Origin: Elephas maximus indicus
Lineage: Eukaryota; Chordata; Mammalia; Proboscidea; Elephantidae
DNA length: 64,000 nt
Assembly (NCBI RefSeq): GCF_024166365.1
Contig: NC_064842.1
Span: 13,115,001 to 13,179,000, forward strand
Reading direction: 5' to 3'
Part shown: piece after piece, positions 11,015 to 23,480 of the stretch
How positions within the stretch are numbered: position 1 is the stretch's first letter
Layout of the letters: each line of letters begins with the position of its first letter
Position numbers and translations under genes: made by a program
The notes under the pieces: generated by a model
Seen by the model: only the letters and a program-made list of their open reading frames with translations
Databases searched by the model: none
Told to the model about the DNA's origin: nothing

Positions 11015-14000
11015 CAGCACTAAAAACTTATTTATCTATAATTACCCTGAATGTAAATGGACTAAATGCACCAATAAAGAGACAGAGAGTCACAGACTGG
11101 ATAAAGAAACACGATCCATCTATATGCTGCCTACAAGAGACACACCTTAGACTTAGAGACACAAACAAACTAAAACTCAAAGGATGGAAAAAAGTATATC
11201 AAGCAAACAATAAGCAAAAAAGAAGAGGAGTAGCAATATTAATTTCTGACAAAATAGACTTTAGACTTAAATCCACCACAAAGGATAAAGAAGGACACTA
11301 TATAATGATAAAAGGGACAATTGATCAGGAAGACATAACCATATTAAATATTTACGCACCCAATGACAGGGCTGCAAGATATATAAATCAAATTTTAACA
11401 GAACTGAAAAGCGAGATAGATACCTCCACAATTATAGTAGGAGACTTCAACACACCACTTTCGGAGAAGGACAGGACATCCAGTAAGAAGCTCAACAGAG
11501 ACACGGAAGATCTAATTACAACAATCAACCAACTTGACCTCATTGACTTATACAGAACTCTCCACCCAACTGCTGCAAAATATACTTTTTTTTCTAGCGC
11601 ACATGGAACATTCTCTAGAATAGACCACATATTAGGTCATAAAACAAACCTTTGCAGAGTCCAAAACATCGAAATATTACAAAGCATCTTCTCAGACCAC
11701 AAGGCAATAAAACTAGAGATCAATAACAGAAAAACGAGGGAAAAGAAATCAAATACTTGGAAAATGAACAATACCCTCCTGAAAAAAGACTGGGTTATAG
11801 AAGACATCAAGGAGGGAATAAGGAAATTCATAGAAAGCAACGAGAATGAAAATACTTCCTATCAAAACCTCTGGGACACAGCAAAAGCAGTGCTCAGAGG
11901 TCAATTTATATCAATAAATGCACACATACAAAAAGAAGAAAGAGCCAAAATCAGAGAACTGTCCCTACAACTTGAACAAATAGAAAGTGAGCAACAAAAG
12001 AATCCATCAGGCACCAGAAGAAAACAAATAATAAAAATTAGAGCTGAACTAAATGAATTAGAGAACAGAAAAACAATCGAAAGAATTAACAAAGCCAAAA
12101 GCTGGTTCTTTGAAAAAATTAACAAAATTGATAAACCATTGGCTAGACTGACTAAAGAAATACAGGAAAGGAAACAAATAACCCGAATAAGAAATGAGAA
12201 GGACCACATCACAACAGAACCAAATGAAATTAAAAGAATCATTTCAGATTATTATGAAAAATTGTACTCTAACAAATTTGAAAACCTAGAAGAAATGGAT
12301 GAATTCCTGGAAAAACACTACCTGCCTAAACTAACACATTCAGAAGTAGAACAACTAAATAGACCCATAACAAAAAAAGAGATTGAAATGGTAATCAAAA
12401 AACTCCCAACAAAAAAAAGTCCTGGCCCGGACGGCTTCACTGCAGAGTTCTACCAAATTTTCAGAGAAGAGTTAACACCACTACTACTAAAGGTATTCCA
12501 AAGCATAGAAAATGACGGAATACTACCCAACTCATTCTATGAAGCCACCATCTCCCTGATACCAAAACCAGGTAAAGACATTACAAAAAAAGAAAATTAT
12601 AGACCTATATCCCTCATGAACATTGATGCAAAAATCCTCAACAAAATTCTAGCCAATAGAATCCAACGACACATCAAAAAAATAATTCACCCTGATCAAG
12701 TGGGATTTATACCAGGTATGCAAGGCTGGTTTAATATCAGAAAAACCATTAATGTAATCCATCACATAAATAAAACAAAAGACAAAAACCACATGATCTT
12801 ATCAATTGATGCAGAAAAGGCATTTGACAAAGTCCAACACCCATTCATGATAAAAACTCTTACCAAAATAGGAATTGAAGGAAAATTCCTCAACATAATA
12901 AAGGGCATCTATGCAAAGCCAACAGCCAATATCACTCTAAATGGAGAGAACCTGAAAGCATTTCCCTTGAGAACGGGAACCAGACAAGGATGCCCTTTAT
13001 CACCGCTCTTATTCAACATCGTGTTGGAAGTCTTAGCCAGGGCAATCAGGCTAGATAAAGAAATAAAAGGTATCCGGATTGGCAAGGAAGAAGTAAAGTT
13101 ATCACTATTTGCAGATGACATGATTATATACACAGAAAACCCTAAGGAATCCTCCAGAAAACTACTGAAACTAATAGAAGAGTTTGGCAGAGTCTCAGGT
13201 TATAAAATAAACATACAAAAATCACTTGGATTCCTCTACATCAACAAAAAGAACACCGAAGAGGAAATAACCAAATCAATACCATTCACAGTAGCCCCCA
13301 AGAAGATAAGATACTTAGGAATAAATCTTACCAAGGATGTAAAAGACCTATACAAAGAAAACTACAAAGCTCTACTACAAGAAATTCAAAAGGACATACT
13401 TAAGTGGAAAAACATACCTTGCTCATGGATAGGAAGACTTAACATAGTAAAAATGTCTATTCTACCAAAAGCCATCTATACATTTAACGCACTTCCGATC
13501 CAAATTCCAATGTCATATTTTAAGGGGATAGAGAAACAAATCACCAATTTCATATGGAAGGGAAAGAAGCCCCGGATAAGCAAAGCACTACTGAAAAAGA
13601 AGAAGAAAGTGGGAGGCCTCACCTTACCTGACTTCAGAACCTATTATACAGCCACAGTAGTCAAAACAGCCTGGTATTGGTACAACAACAGACACATAGA
13701 CCAATGGAACAGAATTGAGAACCCAGACATAGATCCATCCACGTATGAGCAGCTGATATTTGACAAAGGACCAGTGTCAATTAACTGGGGAAAAGACAGC
13801 CTTTTTAACAAATGGTGCTGGCATAACTGGATATCCATTTGCAAAAAAATGAAACAGGACCCATACCTCACACCATGCACAAAAACTAACTCCAAGTGGA
13901 TCAAAGACCTAAACATAAAGACTAAAACGATAAAGATCATGGAAGAAAAAATTGGGACAACCCTAGGAGCCCTAATACAAGGTATAAACAGAATACAAAA

Positions 14001-14826
14001 CATTACCAAAAATGATGAAGAGAAACCCGATAACTGGGAGCTCCTAAAAATCAAACACCTATGCTCATCTAAAGACTTCACCAAAAGAGTAAAAAGACCA
14101 CCTACAGACTGGGAAAGAATTTTCAGCTATGACATCTCCGACCAGCGCCTGATCTCTAAAATCAACATGATTCTGTCAAAACTCAACCACAAAAAGACAA
14201 ACAACCCAATCAAGAAGTGGGCAAAGGATATGAACACACATTTCTCTAAAGAAGATATTCAGGCAGCCAACAGATACATGAGAAAATGCTCTCGATCATT
14301 AGCCATTAGAGAAATGCAAATTAAAACTACGATGAGATTCCATCTCACACCAGCAAGGCTGGCATTAATCCAAAAAACACAAAAGAATAAATGTTGGAGA
14401 GGCTGTGGAGAGATTGGAACTCTCATACACTGCTGGTGGGAATGTAAAATGGTACAACCACTTTGGAAATCTATCTGGCGTTATCTTAAACAGTTAGAAA
14501 TAGAACTACCATACAACCCAGAAATCCCACTCCTCGGAATATACCCTAGAGATACAAGAGCCTTCATACAAACAGATATATGCACACCCATGTTTATTGC
14601 AGCTCTGTTTACAATAGCAAAAAGTTGGAAGCAACCAAGGTGTCCATCAACGGATGAATGGGTAAATAAATTGTGGTATATTCACACAATGGAATACTAC
14701 GCATCGATAAAGAACAGTGACGAATCTCTGAAACATTTCATAACATGGAGGAACCTGGAAGGCATTATGCTGAGCGAAATGAGTCAGAGGCAAAAGGACA
14801 AATACTGTATAAGACCACTATTATAA
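11011..14826 (+). CDS. ORF2: L1 ORF2 protein (endonuclease and reverse transcriptase)
   Basis: An intact 1271-codon frame (human 1275). ORF2p nicks target DNA and reverse-transcribes L1 RNA at the nick in the nucleus. Endonuclease domain: E43 (LQETH), D145 and N147 (GDFN), D205 and H206 (SRIDH), and H230 (SDH) are all present at positions matching the human protein. Reverse transcriptase: SPGPDG at 470-475, D600 in SIDAEKAFD and the FADD motif at 700-703 with both aspartates. The C-terminal cysteine-rich motif is C1128, C1132, H1140, C1145 (spacing 3, 7, 4). No stop or frameshift is seen, so catalytic competence is plausible, though untested. The stop TAA follows RPLL. Confidence 0.97.
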   Translation: MTALKTYLSIITLNVNGLNAPIKRQRVTDWIKKHDPSICCLQETHLRLRDTNKLKLKGWKKVYQANNKQKRRGVAILISDKIDFRLKSTTKDKEGHYIMIKGTIDQEDITILNIYAPNDRAARYINQILTELKSEIDTSTIIVGDFNTPLSEKDRTSSKKLNRDTEDLITTINQLDLIDLYRTLHPTAAKYTFFSSAHGTFSRIDHILGHKTNLCRVQNIEILQSIFSDHKAIKLEINNRKTREKKSNTWKMNNTLLKKDWVIEDIKEGIRKFIESNENENTSYQNLWDTAKAVLRGQFISINAHIQKEERAKIRELSLQLEQIESEQQKNPSGTRRKQIIKIRAELNELENRKTIERINKAKSWFFEKINKIDKPLARLTKEIQERKQITRIRNEKDHITTEPNEIKRIISDYYEKLYSNKFENLEEMDEFLEKHYLPKLTHSEVEQLNRPITKKEIEMVIKKLPTKKSPGPDGFTAEFYQIFREELTPLLLKVFQSIENDGILPNSFYEATISLIPKPGKDITKKENYRPISLMNIDAKILNKILANRIQRHIKKIIHPDQVGFIPGMQGWFNIRKTINVIHHINKTKDKNHMILSIDAEKAFDKVQHPFMIKTLTKIGIEGKFLNIIKGIYAKPTANITLNGENLKAFPLRTGTRQGCPLSPLLFNIVLEVLARAIRLDKEIKGIRIGKEEVKLSLFADDMIIYTENPKESSRKLLKLIEEFGRVSGYKINIQKSLGFLYINKKNTEEEITKSIPFTVAPKKIRYLGINLTKDVKDLYKENYKALLQEIQKDILKWKNIPCSWIGRLNIVKMSILPKAIYTFNALPIQIPMSYFKGIEKQITNFIWKGKKPRISKALLKKKKKVGGLTLPDFRTYYTATVVKTAWYWYNNRHIDQWNRIENPDIDPSTYEQLIFDKGPVSINWGKDSLFNKWCWHNWISICKKMKQDPYLTPCTKTNSKWIKDLNIKTKTIKIMEEKIGTTLGALIQGINRIQNITKNDEEKPDNWELLKIKHLCSSKDFTKRVKRPPTDWERIFSYDISDQRLISKINMILSKLNHKKTNNPIKKWAKDMNTHFSKEDIQAANRYMRKCSRSLAIREMQIKTTMRFHLTPARLALIQKTQKNKCWRGCGEIGTLIHCWWECKMVQPLWKSIWRYLKQLEIELPYNPEIPLLGIYPRDTRAFIQTDICTPMFIAALFTIAKSWKQPRCPSTDEWVNKLWYIHTMEYYASIKNSDESLKHFITWRNLEGIMLSEMSQRQKDKYCIRPLL

Positions 14827-15817
14827 GATCTTGAGAAATAGTAAACCTGAGAAGAACACATACTTTTGTGGTTACGAGGGGGGGAGGGAGGGAGGGTGGG
14901 AGAGGGTTTTTTATTGATTAATCAGTAGATAAGAACTGCTTTAGGTGAAGGGAAAGACAACACTCAATACATGGAAGGTCAGCTCAATTGGACTGGACCA
15001 AAAGCAAAGAAGTTTCCGGGATAAAATGAATGCTTCAAAGCTCAGCGGAGCAAGCGCGGGGGTCTGGGGAACATGGTTTGCGGGGACTTCTAAGTCAATT
15101 GGCAAAATAATTCTATTATGAAATCATTCTGCATCCCACTTTGACATGTGGCGTCTGGGGTCTTAAATGCTAACAAGCAGCCATCTAAGATGCAGCAATT
15201 GGTCTCAACCCACCTGGAGCAAAGGAAAATGAAGAACACCAAGCCCACATGACAACTAAGAGCCCAAGAGACAGAAAGGGCCACATGAACCAGAGACCTA
15301 CATCATCCTGAGACCAGAAGAACTAGTTGGTGCCCGGCCACAATCGATGACTGCCCTGACAGGGAGCTCAGCAGAGGACCCCTGAGGGAGCAGGAGAGCA
15401 GTGGGATGCAGACCCCAAATTCTCATAAGAAGACCAAACTTAATGGTCTGACTGAGACTGGAGGAATCCCGGCGGTCATGCTCTCCAGACCTTCTGTTGA
15501 CACAGGACAGGAACCATCCCTGAAGACAACTCATCAGACATGAAAGGGACTGGTCAGCGGGTGGGAGAGAGACGCTGATGAAGAGTGAGCTAATTATATC
15601 AGGTGTACACTTGAGATTGTGTTGGCAACTCTTGTCTGGAGGGGGGATGGGAGGATAGAGAGAGAGGGAAGCCGGCAAAATTGTCAAGAAAGGAGAGACT
15701 GAAAGGGCTGACTCAAGACGGGGAGAGTAAGTGGGAGTAGGGAGTGAGATGTATGTAAACTTATATGTGACAGACTGATTGGATTTGTAAACGTTCACTT
15801 GAAGCTTAATAAAAGTT

Positions 15818-15850
<33 letters not shown>
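14827..15850 (+). other. L1 3'UTR and poly(A) tail
   Basis: About 1 kb after ORF2 with AATAAA at 15808-15813, then a 28-A run at 15823-15850. Small frames on the minus strand here (for instance 15298-15798) have no protein features. The tail end shares bases with the target duplication. Confidence 0.85.
14874..14908 (+). other. G-rich tract in the L1 3'UTR (G-quadruplex candidate)
   Basis: A run of G tracts (seven G, then several ggga repeats, gtggga, gaggg) just after ORF2. G-rich polypurine tracts are a conserved feature of mammalian L1 3'UTRs and can fold into quadruplexes. At least four runs of three or more G are adjacent. Confidence 0.75.
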
Positions 15851-15858
15851 TAAAACTG
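15845..15858 (+). repeat. Target site duplication of the full-length L1, right copy
   Basis: AAAAAATAAAACTG, identical to 8482-8495. It merges with the poly(A) tail at its left edge. Confidence 0.9.
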
Positions 15859-15869
15859 ATGGAAAGTGG

Positions 15870-18272
15870 ACTAGACATACTATTCCTAGTCCTCCCCTAA
15901 GTATAACTAAAAATCCTGAACATTATATATAAAACTAACTTAGGAAAACTCTGAAATGTGGAGAGAAGACAGACCAGCTAAGTACCTTGGGACTGAAAGA
16001 ACAACATGGTGGTGCATTTCCTGAGTTTTCTTTTTTGCTTCATATATCCCAGAACGGAACAGAAGAAACCAGCAAACAGGAAACGCCAGTGGGCATAGAT
16101 AAAAAACAAACAAACAAAAAACCAAAGCCTGCTTTCTATAGCCAAAAGACAGAAAAGGAGCATTCTAACAAGATAAAACATTTTTAGAAAATAATCATTG
16201 TACTCCAGCCAAACACCACAGGAAAAAAGTGTCTCCACCCTCACCCATGCCAGAACAAAGCTTTTACACTTGCCAGGTTCTAATAAGGAGCCCTCTCCCC
16301 CCTCCCCCACCTCCTGTCTCCCTACTGGGGTGATACCATAAAAGGCTGAGTAGGGAGCTGGGACTCTCACCGCTGCTGTCTCTTCCCCCACAGTGTCAAC
16401 AGGGTCCACATGGGGAGCAGCAGTGAGGCATTCCTACCCCTAACAGCCAGTGAGATATCAGTGGAGGACTAGTGGGGAGTTGGAACTCCCACTCTCACCC
16501 AGCAGTAACAAAGAGCACCCCACCTCAGATGCCAGTGGAGGCTGAGTGGGGAACATGGACTTCTACCTTCACCTTGCAGTAATAAGGCAGCGTCCCTTCT
16601 TTCCCCATCAGAGCGGTGTCAAAAAAGCCCAGGTAAAATAAGTTTAAATAAGATTCATGGTCTCATAATACTCAAAATGTCCATATTTCAATCTAAAATC
16701 ACTCACCATACCAAGGAACAGGGAAATTTCAGACTGAATGAAAAAAAAGAAAAAGAACAGAAGTCAACACCAAGATTGCAGATATTTTTTATCTGAAAAA
16801 GATTTTAAAGAAGCTACGATAAAAATTTTTTTATGATAAAAATGCTTCTATGAGCAATTATGAACACATTTCAATTTTTTTTTAAAAGAAAGTCTCAGCA
16901 AAGAAATGAAACATATAAAAAAGATCCAGAGGGAAAATTTAGAACTGATAGGTGCAATAAAATAAAAGGCTGGGTGGATGGACTCATCAGCAGAATGGAG
17001 AGAACAGGGTAAAGGAAAGAATTAGTGAATTGGAAGGTAGAACAATATAAATTATCCAATCTTAATAACAGGGAAAAAATGAGCACAGCCTCAGGAACGT
17101 GTGGGACCATACAAAAAATCTAACATTTATGTCACTAGAGTTTCAAAAAGACAGGAGAGAGAGGCGTGTTAAAAAAAAAAAAAAGTACTCGAAGGAATAA
17201 TGGCTGAAAACTTTCCAAGTTTGACAAGAGACATAAACCTACACATTGAAGAAGCTGAGCAAACACCAAACAAGGTAAACCCAAAGAAATCCACCCCAAG
17301 AGACATCATAATTAAACCTCAAAAACTCAAAACAAAGAAAAAGTATTGAAAGCAGTCAGGGAGAGATGACACCATAGCTAATGAAAAACAATGAGAATGA
17401 CAGCAGATTTCTCATCATAAACCATGGAGGACAGAAGAAAGTGGCACAGTATTTCTTAACTCCTAAGATAAAAGTTTCAACCCAGATTCCTATACCTAAT
17501 GAAAATATTCCACAGGAATGAAGGGAAAATCAAGACATTATCTTTCAGAAGACAGAAAACTAAGAATTTGTGACTAGCAGACCTACCCTAAAAGAATGGC
17601 TAAAGGAAGTTTTCTTGACAGAAAGGGAACAATAAAAGGAACATCAAGAAGGAAGAAAGAACACAGTAAGCAAAACTGTGGGTCAATGCAATACACTTTC
17701 CTTCTCCTCTTGAGTTCTCTAAGTTATGTTTAACACGTGAAGCAGAAATTATAACGCTGTCTGATGTGGTGCTAAATGTATGTAAAAGAAATGTTTAAGA
17801 TGATTATACTGTAAATAGAGGAGGGTAAAGGGAAGTAAGGTTTCTATACTTTACTCAAACTGGTAAAACAACACCAGTAGACTGTGACAGGTTCTCTCTC
17901 CCTCTCTTTCTCTTTATACATATAATGTATTATCTACAGCAGCCACTAGGAAAGCTATACAGAGAGATACACTCAAAAACACTATAGATAAATAAAAGTG
18001 GAATTTTTAAAAATATTTATGTAACCCACAGGAAGTCAGGAAAATGAAAACAGAAATAGAATCTAGAAAACAAAAACTGAAATGTCAGACTTAAGCCCTA
18101 TCATCAATAATTACATTAAATGTAAGAGACCTAAATACACAAAAGACAGAGATTGGCAGAGTGGATTAAAAAACACGACCCAACTAAATGTTGTCTACAA
18201 GAAACTCACTTCAAATATAACTACATAGTCAAACTAAAAGTAATAGATCGGAAGATTTAACATAGTAAACAC
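15870..18272 (+). mobile_element. Ancient L1 (L1M type), 5'UTR through start of ORF2, decayed
   Basis: Recognisable from an old 5'UTR (gagaagacagaccagcta near 15963, ctccagccaaacaccac near 16203, gtctcataatactcaaaatg near 16660), a decayed ORF1 (aatggctgaaaactttccaa near 17199, ccccaagagacatcataat near 17296), a long inter-ORF region, and the ORF2 beginning near 18110-18245 (aaaagacagagattggcaga, acaagaaactcacttcaa). Stops and indels are frequent, so no coding capacity remains. The subfamily is not fixed. Confidence 0.8.
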
Positions 18273-18664
18273 GTTGTGGTAGTTTTTTGAGGAATTCGTC
18301 CATTTCACTTAAACTGTAAAATGTACATGTGTAAAGTTGTTTGTGGTATTCCCTTACTAACCATTTCATGTCTGCAGACTCTGTAGTGAGATCCCCTTTC
18401 ATTCCTGATATTGGATTTGCCTGTTCTGGACATTTCCTGCAAATAGAATTATATAATATATGGCCTTTTATGTCTGGCTACTTTCACTTAGCATAATGTT
18501 TCTAAGTCTCATCCATGTTGTAGCATGTAGCAGAGCTTTATTTCCTTTTATGATTGAATGATATTCCATTTTATGCATATACCACATTTTGTTTATCCAG
18601 TCACCCATTGATGGACATTTGGGTTGTTTCCAGTTTTTGCATATTATGAATTATGCTGCTCTCC
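18273..18664 (-). mobile_element. L1 fragments in reverse orientation
   Basis: Reverse-complement L1 text: ttttttgaggaattcgtcca and tgtctgcagactctgtagtg (ORF2 region, to about 18420), then a 3' part with gatattccattttatgcata, cattgatggacatttgggtt and ttatgaattatgctgct. It sits between two plus-strand L1 segments, so it reflects an inversion or nested insertion. Confidence 0.7.
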
Positions 18665-20150
18665 AACTGGTTTTTGATAAAGGTGCAAAAGAAATTCAGC
18701 AAAGGAAAGATAGTCTTTTCAACATATGATGCTGGAGCAAGTGGGTAGCCATGGGCCAAAAAAAAAAAAATCCACCTCAACCTAAGTCTCACACCTTATA
18801 CAAAAATTAACTCAAAATGGATCGTAAACATAAAACTATAAGCTCTTACATAAAAAAAAAAAAGATCATTGAATAAAATCTTCAAGATCTAGGGCTGAGT
18901 AAAGAGTTCTCAGACTTGACACCAAAAGCACAATCCTTAAAAGGAAAATCGATAAATTAGACTTACTGAAAATTAGAAACTTTTGCTCTGGGGAAGGCCT
19001 TGCTAAAAGGATTAAAAGATAAGCTACAGAGTGGGATACAATATTTGCAAACTATATATCCAACAAAGGACTAGTATCTAGAATATATAAAGAACTTTCA
19101 AAACTCAACAGTGAAAATGTAAACAATTCAATTAGAAAATGAGCAAAATATGTGAAGAGACATTTTACCAAAGAGGATATACAAAGGGAAAACAAGCACA
19201 TTAAAAGATGTTCAACATCATTAGCTGTAGAGAAATGCAAATTAAAAACGTGAGTTATCATTACTCACCTATCAGAATGGCTAAAATAAAAAATGATAGT
19301 ATCAAATGCTGACAAAGGTGAAGAGAAACTGGACCACTCACACAATGCTGGTGTAAACATAAAATGGTAAAGCCACTCTGAGAAACAGTTTACCAGCCTC
19401 TTAAAAAACTAAACTTGCAACTACCATACAACCCAGTGATTGCAATCCTGGGCATTTATCTCCAAGAAATGAGAATTTATGTTCACACAAAAACCTGTAC
19501 ATGAATACTGTATTTTTATGCAAGTAACATGCACCTTCTACATTTCTTTGCCAACAGTTCCCTCCCCCCTCCAAGGTATTTTTGTAAGCACTGCTAAAAA
19601 AATTGGCATATCAGTGTGTATTTATAGTAACTTTATTTGTAATAGCCAAAAACTGGAAACAGCCTACATGTCTTTCAATGAGCAAATGGTTAAGCAAACT
19701 ATGGTACATCTTTACCGTAAGATACCACTCAGAAACAAGAAGAAAACTATTGATACTTCCAACAACTTGGATGAATCTCTAGAGAAATATTCTTTGTGAA
19801 GAAAAGCCAATTCCAAAGGGTTACACAGTGTGTAATTCTATTTATGTAACATTCTTCAATGATAAAATTGAAGAAATGGAGAATGGATTAGTGGTTACCA
19901 AGAGGGAAGGAGGGACGTGGGTGTGGCTATAAGAGGGCAACATGAGGGAATCCTTGTAGTACTGGAAATATTCTGTATCTTGACTGTATCAATGTCAATA
20001 TCCTGGCTGTGATATTGTACTAGAGTTTCCCAAGGTGCTATTGCTGGGGAAACTGGATAAACTTATGTAGGGTCTCTATCATTTCGTACAATTGCACGTG
20101 AATCTACAATTACCTTAAAGTAAAAGTTTAATTAAAAACAAGACAAAATA
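18665..20150 (+). mobile_element. Ancient L1, ORF2 C-terminal part and 3'UTR, decayed
   Basis: Continues L1 text on the plus strand: aaattaactcaaaatggatc near 18807, aaaagatgttcaacatcatt near 19202, taccatacaacccagtgatt near 19422, atagccaaaaactggaaaca near 19641, and a 3'UTR with gtggttaccaagagggaa near 19892. Multiple stops. It ends in an A-rich stretch near 20140. Confidence 0.8.
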
Positions 20151-20190
20151 AAACTGGCATTAGGAAAACTGTACACTATATATATATATA

Positions 20191-20345
20191 TAGCCATTGC
20201 CATCGAGTCAATTCCGACTCATGGAGACCCTATAGGACAGAGTAGAACTGTCCCATAGGGTTTCCAAGGAGTGCCTGGTGGATTTGAACTGTCAACCCTT
20301 TGGTTAGCACCTGTAGCTCTTAACCACTATACCACCAGGGGTTCC
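20191..20345 (-). repeat. AfroSINE, short form
   Basis: Reverse complement with gccattgccatcgagtcaat at the left and accactataccaccagggg at the right. The internal 45-bp block is missing. (TA)n microsatellite sequence flanks it on both sides (near 20178-20191 and 20350-20370). Confidence 0.92.
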
Positions 20346-20370
20346 ATATTTAACATATATATATACATAT

Positions 20371-20897
20371 ATTAAAGCTAGCTGAAAAAAAAATGACATT
20401 TTTGGCAATAATGAGAATTTTTGGATTTGGTAGAAATTTGTTAGGGCAAAGTAAACGCAGCAATGACTAAGACTGCAAATAATAACGTTTGTTACTGACT
20501 AAAACTGAATGATGGAGCCACGTTTTCTTTACAGCATTTACATCCACAGAATCTGACCCTGGAAAATTGAACTTGGCAGAAATAGTTGCCCTAAAGGAAA
20601 GCCCGCAATGGCTGAGGCTGTAACTGGTCAAATTTGATATTGCCAAAAACACTGATATATAAATGAAAATTATCCCAATGCAAAGAATTTTGTAAACAAA
20701 AATAGAAAAAATTGGAAGCAGTGACTATACTACGTAGAAAACATCATGGAATTGATTGGTTTAAAGGAGTTTGTGTTGGAAAATACTTTCTCAATGAAAA
20801 TCCATTCGTTTTGGTATTGTGATTGAAACATTTGTATTTAATTACCCCTCAGATGAAAACTATGGGATCAAAATATCCTGTCATCCAACAGTCAAAA
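20371..20897. other. Unassigned AT-rich DNA
   Basis: No family or gene recognised. Confidence 0.45.
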
Positions 20898-21107
20898 CCA
20901 AAGAACCAAACCCATTGCTATTGGGTCAATTCTAACTCATAGCGACCCTACAGGACAGGGTAGAGCTGCCCCATAGAGTTTCCAAGGCTGTAAATGTTTG
21001 TGGAGCTGACTGTCACATCTTTCTCCCACAGAGTGGCTGGTGGGTTTGAACCATCGACCTTTTGGTTACCAGCCAAGCTCTTAACCACTGCACCACCAGG
21101 GCTCCTT
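20898..21107 (-). repeat. AfroSINE, long form
   Basis: Reverse copy retaining the block with gactgtcacatctttctccc. Starts ccaaacccattgctattggg and ends accactgcaccaccagggct. Confidence 0.92.
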
Positions 21108-21112
21108 ACCTA

Positions 21113-21530
21113 ATAACCAAACCTTATCAAATGCTTATTACGTGCTAGGCTCTTGACACACACAAAAACACCTGTTGTCGTCAGGTCGATTCTGACACAT
21201 AGCGACCCTAGAGGACAAAGTAAAATTGCCCCGTAGGGTTTCCAAGGAGCTGCTGGTGAATTTGAACTGCTGACCTTTTGGTTAGCAGCTGTATCACTTA
21301 ACCACTGGGCCACTAGGGTCCCACACAGTAGGCTCTTTTACGTTCATTTATCTCCTTTGATTTTTACAACCTCGCTATGGCATAAGTATTATTATTGTAT
21401 TTCACAGATGAGGTTTAGCAAGGTCAAGAAAAATTTCCAAGATGCTGCTGCTAGTGAGTTGTAGAACTGGGATTTAAATCCAGGTCTTTCTGACCTCCTA
21501 GTCCATGCTGTTTCCATACATTACACGGCT
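21113..21530 (-). repeat. MIR SINE split by an AfroSINE
   Basis: Left part has aaatgcttattacgtgctagg, and the right part (21322-21530) has tttcacagatgaggtttagc, gctagtgagttgtagaactgg and aaatccaggtctttctgacc. The AfroSINE at 21163-21321 interrupts it between 9-bp duplications. Confidence 0.75.
21163..21321 (-). repeat. AfroSINE, short form, with target duplication
   Basis: Reverse copy from cctgttgtcgtcaggtcgat to the head end cactgggccactagggtcc. TAGGCTCTT is duplicated at 21146-21154 and 21329-21337, so it inserted into the MIR. Confidence 0.92.
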
Positions 21531-21566
21531 TTTCAATGATAAAGAGGAAAAAGAGGAAGGGGTGGT

Positions 21567-21803
21567 TACGATGCAGACTCTGTAGCCAGACCGTCCATGT
21601 TCAAATCCAAGCTCTATCACTTAATTAATGAGTGACCTTTGGCAAGGTTCTTAACCCATCTATGCATCAGTTTCTTTATCCAAATAAAAGAAATAGAGTA
21701 TGTATTTCATAAGGTTGGGATGCTTAGATGGATTCATACATCTCGGGAGCTTAGAGCAGAGCTTAACACAGGACAAGAACTCTGGGTTAGCTTTTATTAT
21801 GTA
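21567..21803 (+). repeat. MIR SINE
   Basis: Forward MIR: gactctgtagccagaccgt, caaatccaagctctatcact, gtgacctttggcaaggttct, catcagtttctttatcc, and a decayed 3' side. Confidence 0.85.
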
Positions 21804-21831
21804 ATATTTTCTTCAGTATATTAAAAAAAAA

Positions 21832-21880
21832 AAAAAACCTCATTGCCATTGAGTTGATTCCAACTCATAGTGACCCTATA
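21832..21880 (-). repeat. AfroSINE 3'-end fragment
   Basis: cctcattgccattgagttga followed by tcatagtgaccctata, preceded by an A-run. Only the tail-side portion remains. Confidence 0.75.
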
Positions 21881-23480
21881 ACACTGGACACATTTTTATT
21901 TTTAAAAATCTGATTTGCACATAGACTTTGGAGAAATGGACGGCTAAGTAATCTGACTCTTGTCCACAATTAAAACACATATGCCTTTTATGGTACAATT
22001 TCAGAGACTGAAAATGGCCGTAGTTGCAGACTCCAGGACCTTTAAAGAAGTTACCTTTGACTCTAGGCGACCTAAGTGTCTCTCCACTGACCGCGTCGTT
22101 GAGTTCGTTCCACACCAGGCCGCCTTTATCACCGTTCTTGCTCTATCCTGATCCTGTAACAATTCTGCACTGAGGGACGAAAATGCTGACTTGGCTGTAT
22201 GTTCTTGAGCATTAAGCCTTCTTGGGTTGGGAATAACACTGTAATGGCCTGGAGCGTTATTCTCCTTTTTGTGTATCTTGCATAATCAAGAGTCTTTCAG
22301 TAATGGGCTTAAAAAAATTTTTTTTCGAGACACAAAACACTTTCCAATTAATTTTGTCATTTTCAAAAACCAGAAAGTTCTGGGTGTTTTCCAATTCCAT
22401 GTCTAGTGACAGCCAGCAGCATTTCCTTCCGCATAGCACTTGAATCTGGAAAAGCTTTATTTCCAGTTAGATTTTTCTGTCCCTCAAATGGAGTTATTGT
22501 TTCACTTTGATGTTGCAGGTGTTCTAACTCAAAGGAAGGAGGTAGGCGTCAGATTTACTAGCAAGTTTACATTTTTGAGGTTAAGTAGAGGTGAGCCAAC
22601 CCTCAAAAGGGAAGGGGCACTCCAAAACATGCTGTATCTTATTTTCTCCATTAGCCTAATGGTGGCTTCCTTTGGGTAGATGATGCTAATTGCTCAAGGC
22701 CATGCTGCTTCCATTGCCTAAAAAGGGCAAAGGGGTAGAAGGTTTAGGTTCCTGCTGTGGCACAGTGAGGAGCCCTCCTGCAGCTGTCATACTGCCAGTG
22801 ATTAACACACCTTCTTTTCATCATTTTGTAAATATCTTCTTGGGCTCCACTCAGAAACAGGCTCATGTGTTGATCGAGGCTACAGATCGGCTGTATCCTT
22901 GTGGCATGGAGAAGAGTCATCAAAAGCTTAGGCTTATGTGCTTCTCATTTGCAATTCAAGAAGAAGAGAGACTTCTTTGCCTCCAGTATGGAAAATTCCA
23001 GGAAAAGACTTGAATTGGGCCAATTTGGGCCACAAGTCCATCCTTGAGCCCGTCTCTGTGTCCAGTATAGTTTACAGCATTATACTTGGCCCAGACTGCA
23101 AGTCAGACCTTTTGGAACCGTTACCAAAATGGGCTAGAGTGGGTGAGAGTGCTCTTGGGATGGCACATAGAAGAAAGGACACTGGGGTAGTTCATGGAAC
23201 TCACTGGGGAGGCAGCCAAAGAACAATCACAAGATGAGAAAGTATGTGGCACAAACAATAATTAACATTTATGTAGAGTTGCTTTAATGTCAGTGAAAGA
23301 CCACCACGGCACGTGAAAATCACCAGTAACCCAGATTCTCACACCTTGTCCCTCTGTTATTGATGTAAAAACAGGCCCAGACTCCTCCTTCCTGCAGTGT
23401 GGCAGACTAGCTATCTAGAGAACTCTGCTACTTTAGAACAACTGTATTCTTCATAAAATGCAATTTCTTTGCGTTGGTGG
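21881..23480. other. Unassigned 1.6-kb intergenic DNA
   Basis: No SINE, LINE or LTR text recognised and no convincing exon. Short frames (for instance 21960-22151 plus and 22690-23013 plus) lack domains and splice context. One of the longest stretches without an identified repeat in the window. Confidence 0.5.

Larger units (their letters stand above)
8495..15850 (+). mobile_element. Full-length L1 (LINE-1) retrotransposon with intact ORFs
   Basis: About 7.35 kb from a G-rich start (seven G, then cggagccaagatggcgg) to a 28-A tail. Contents in order: GC-rich 5'UTR with tandem units (to 9536), ORF1 (9537-10553), a 457-base inter-ORF region, ORF2 (11011-14826), 3'UTR with a G-rich tract and AATAAA signal at 15808-15813, and poly(A) 15823-15850. 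Perfect target duplications flank it. No frameshift or stop breaks either ORF, and the A tail is long and pure, which together indicate a recent insertion. It is not a primate L1. The afrotherian context suggests the L1 lineage of that group. Confidence 0.95.

Noticed and set aside
15298..15798. 166-codon minus-strand frame in the L1 3'UTR
   Set aside because: Lies wholly in a retrotransposon 3'UTR, is Ser/Pro/Leu-rich without a domain, and starts from no clear promoter.
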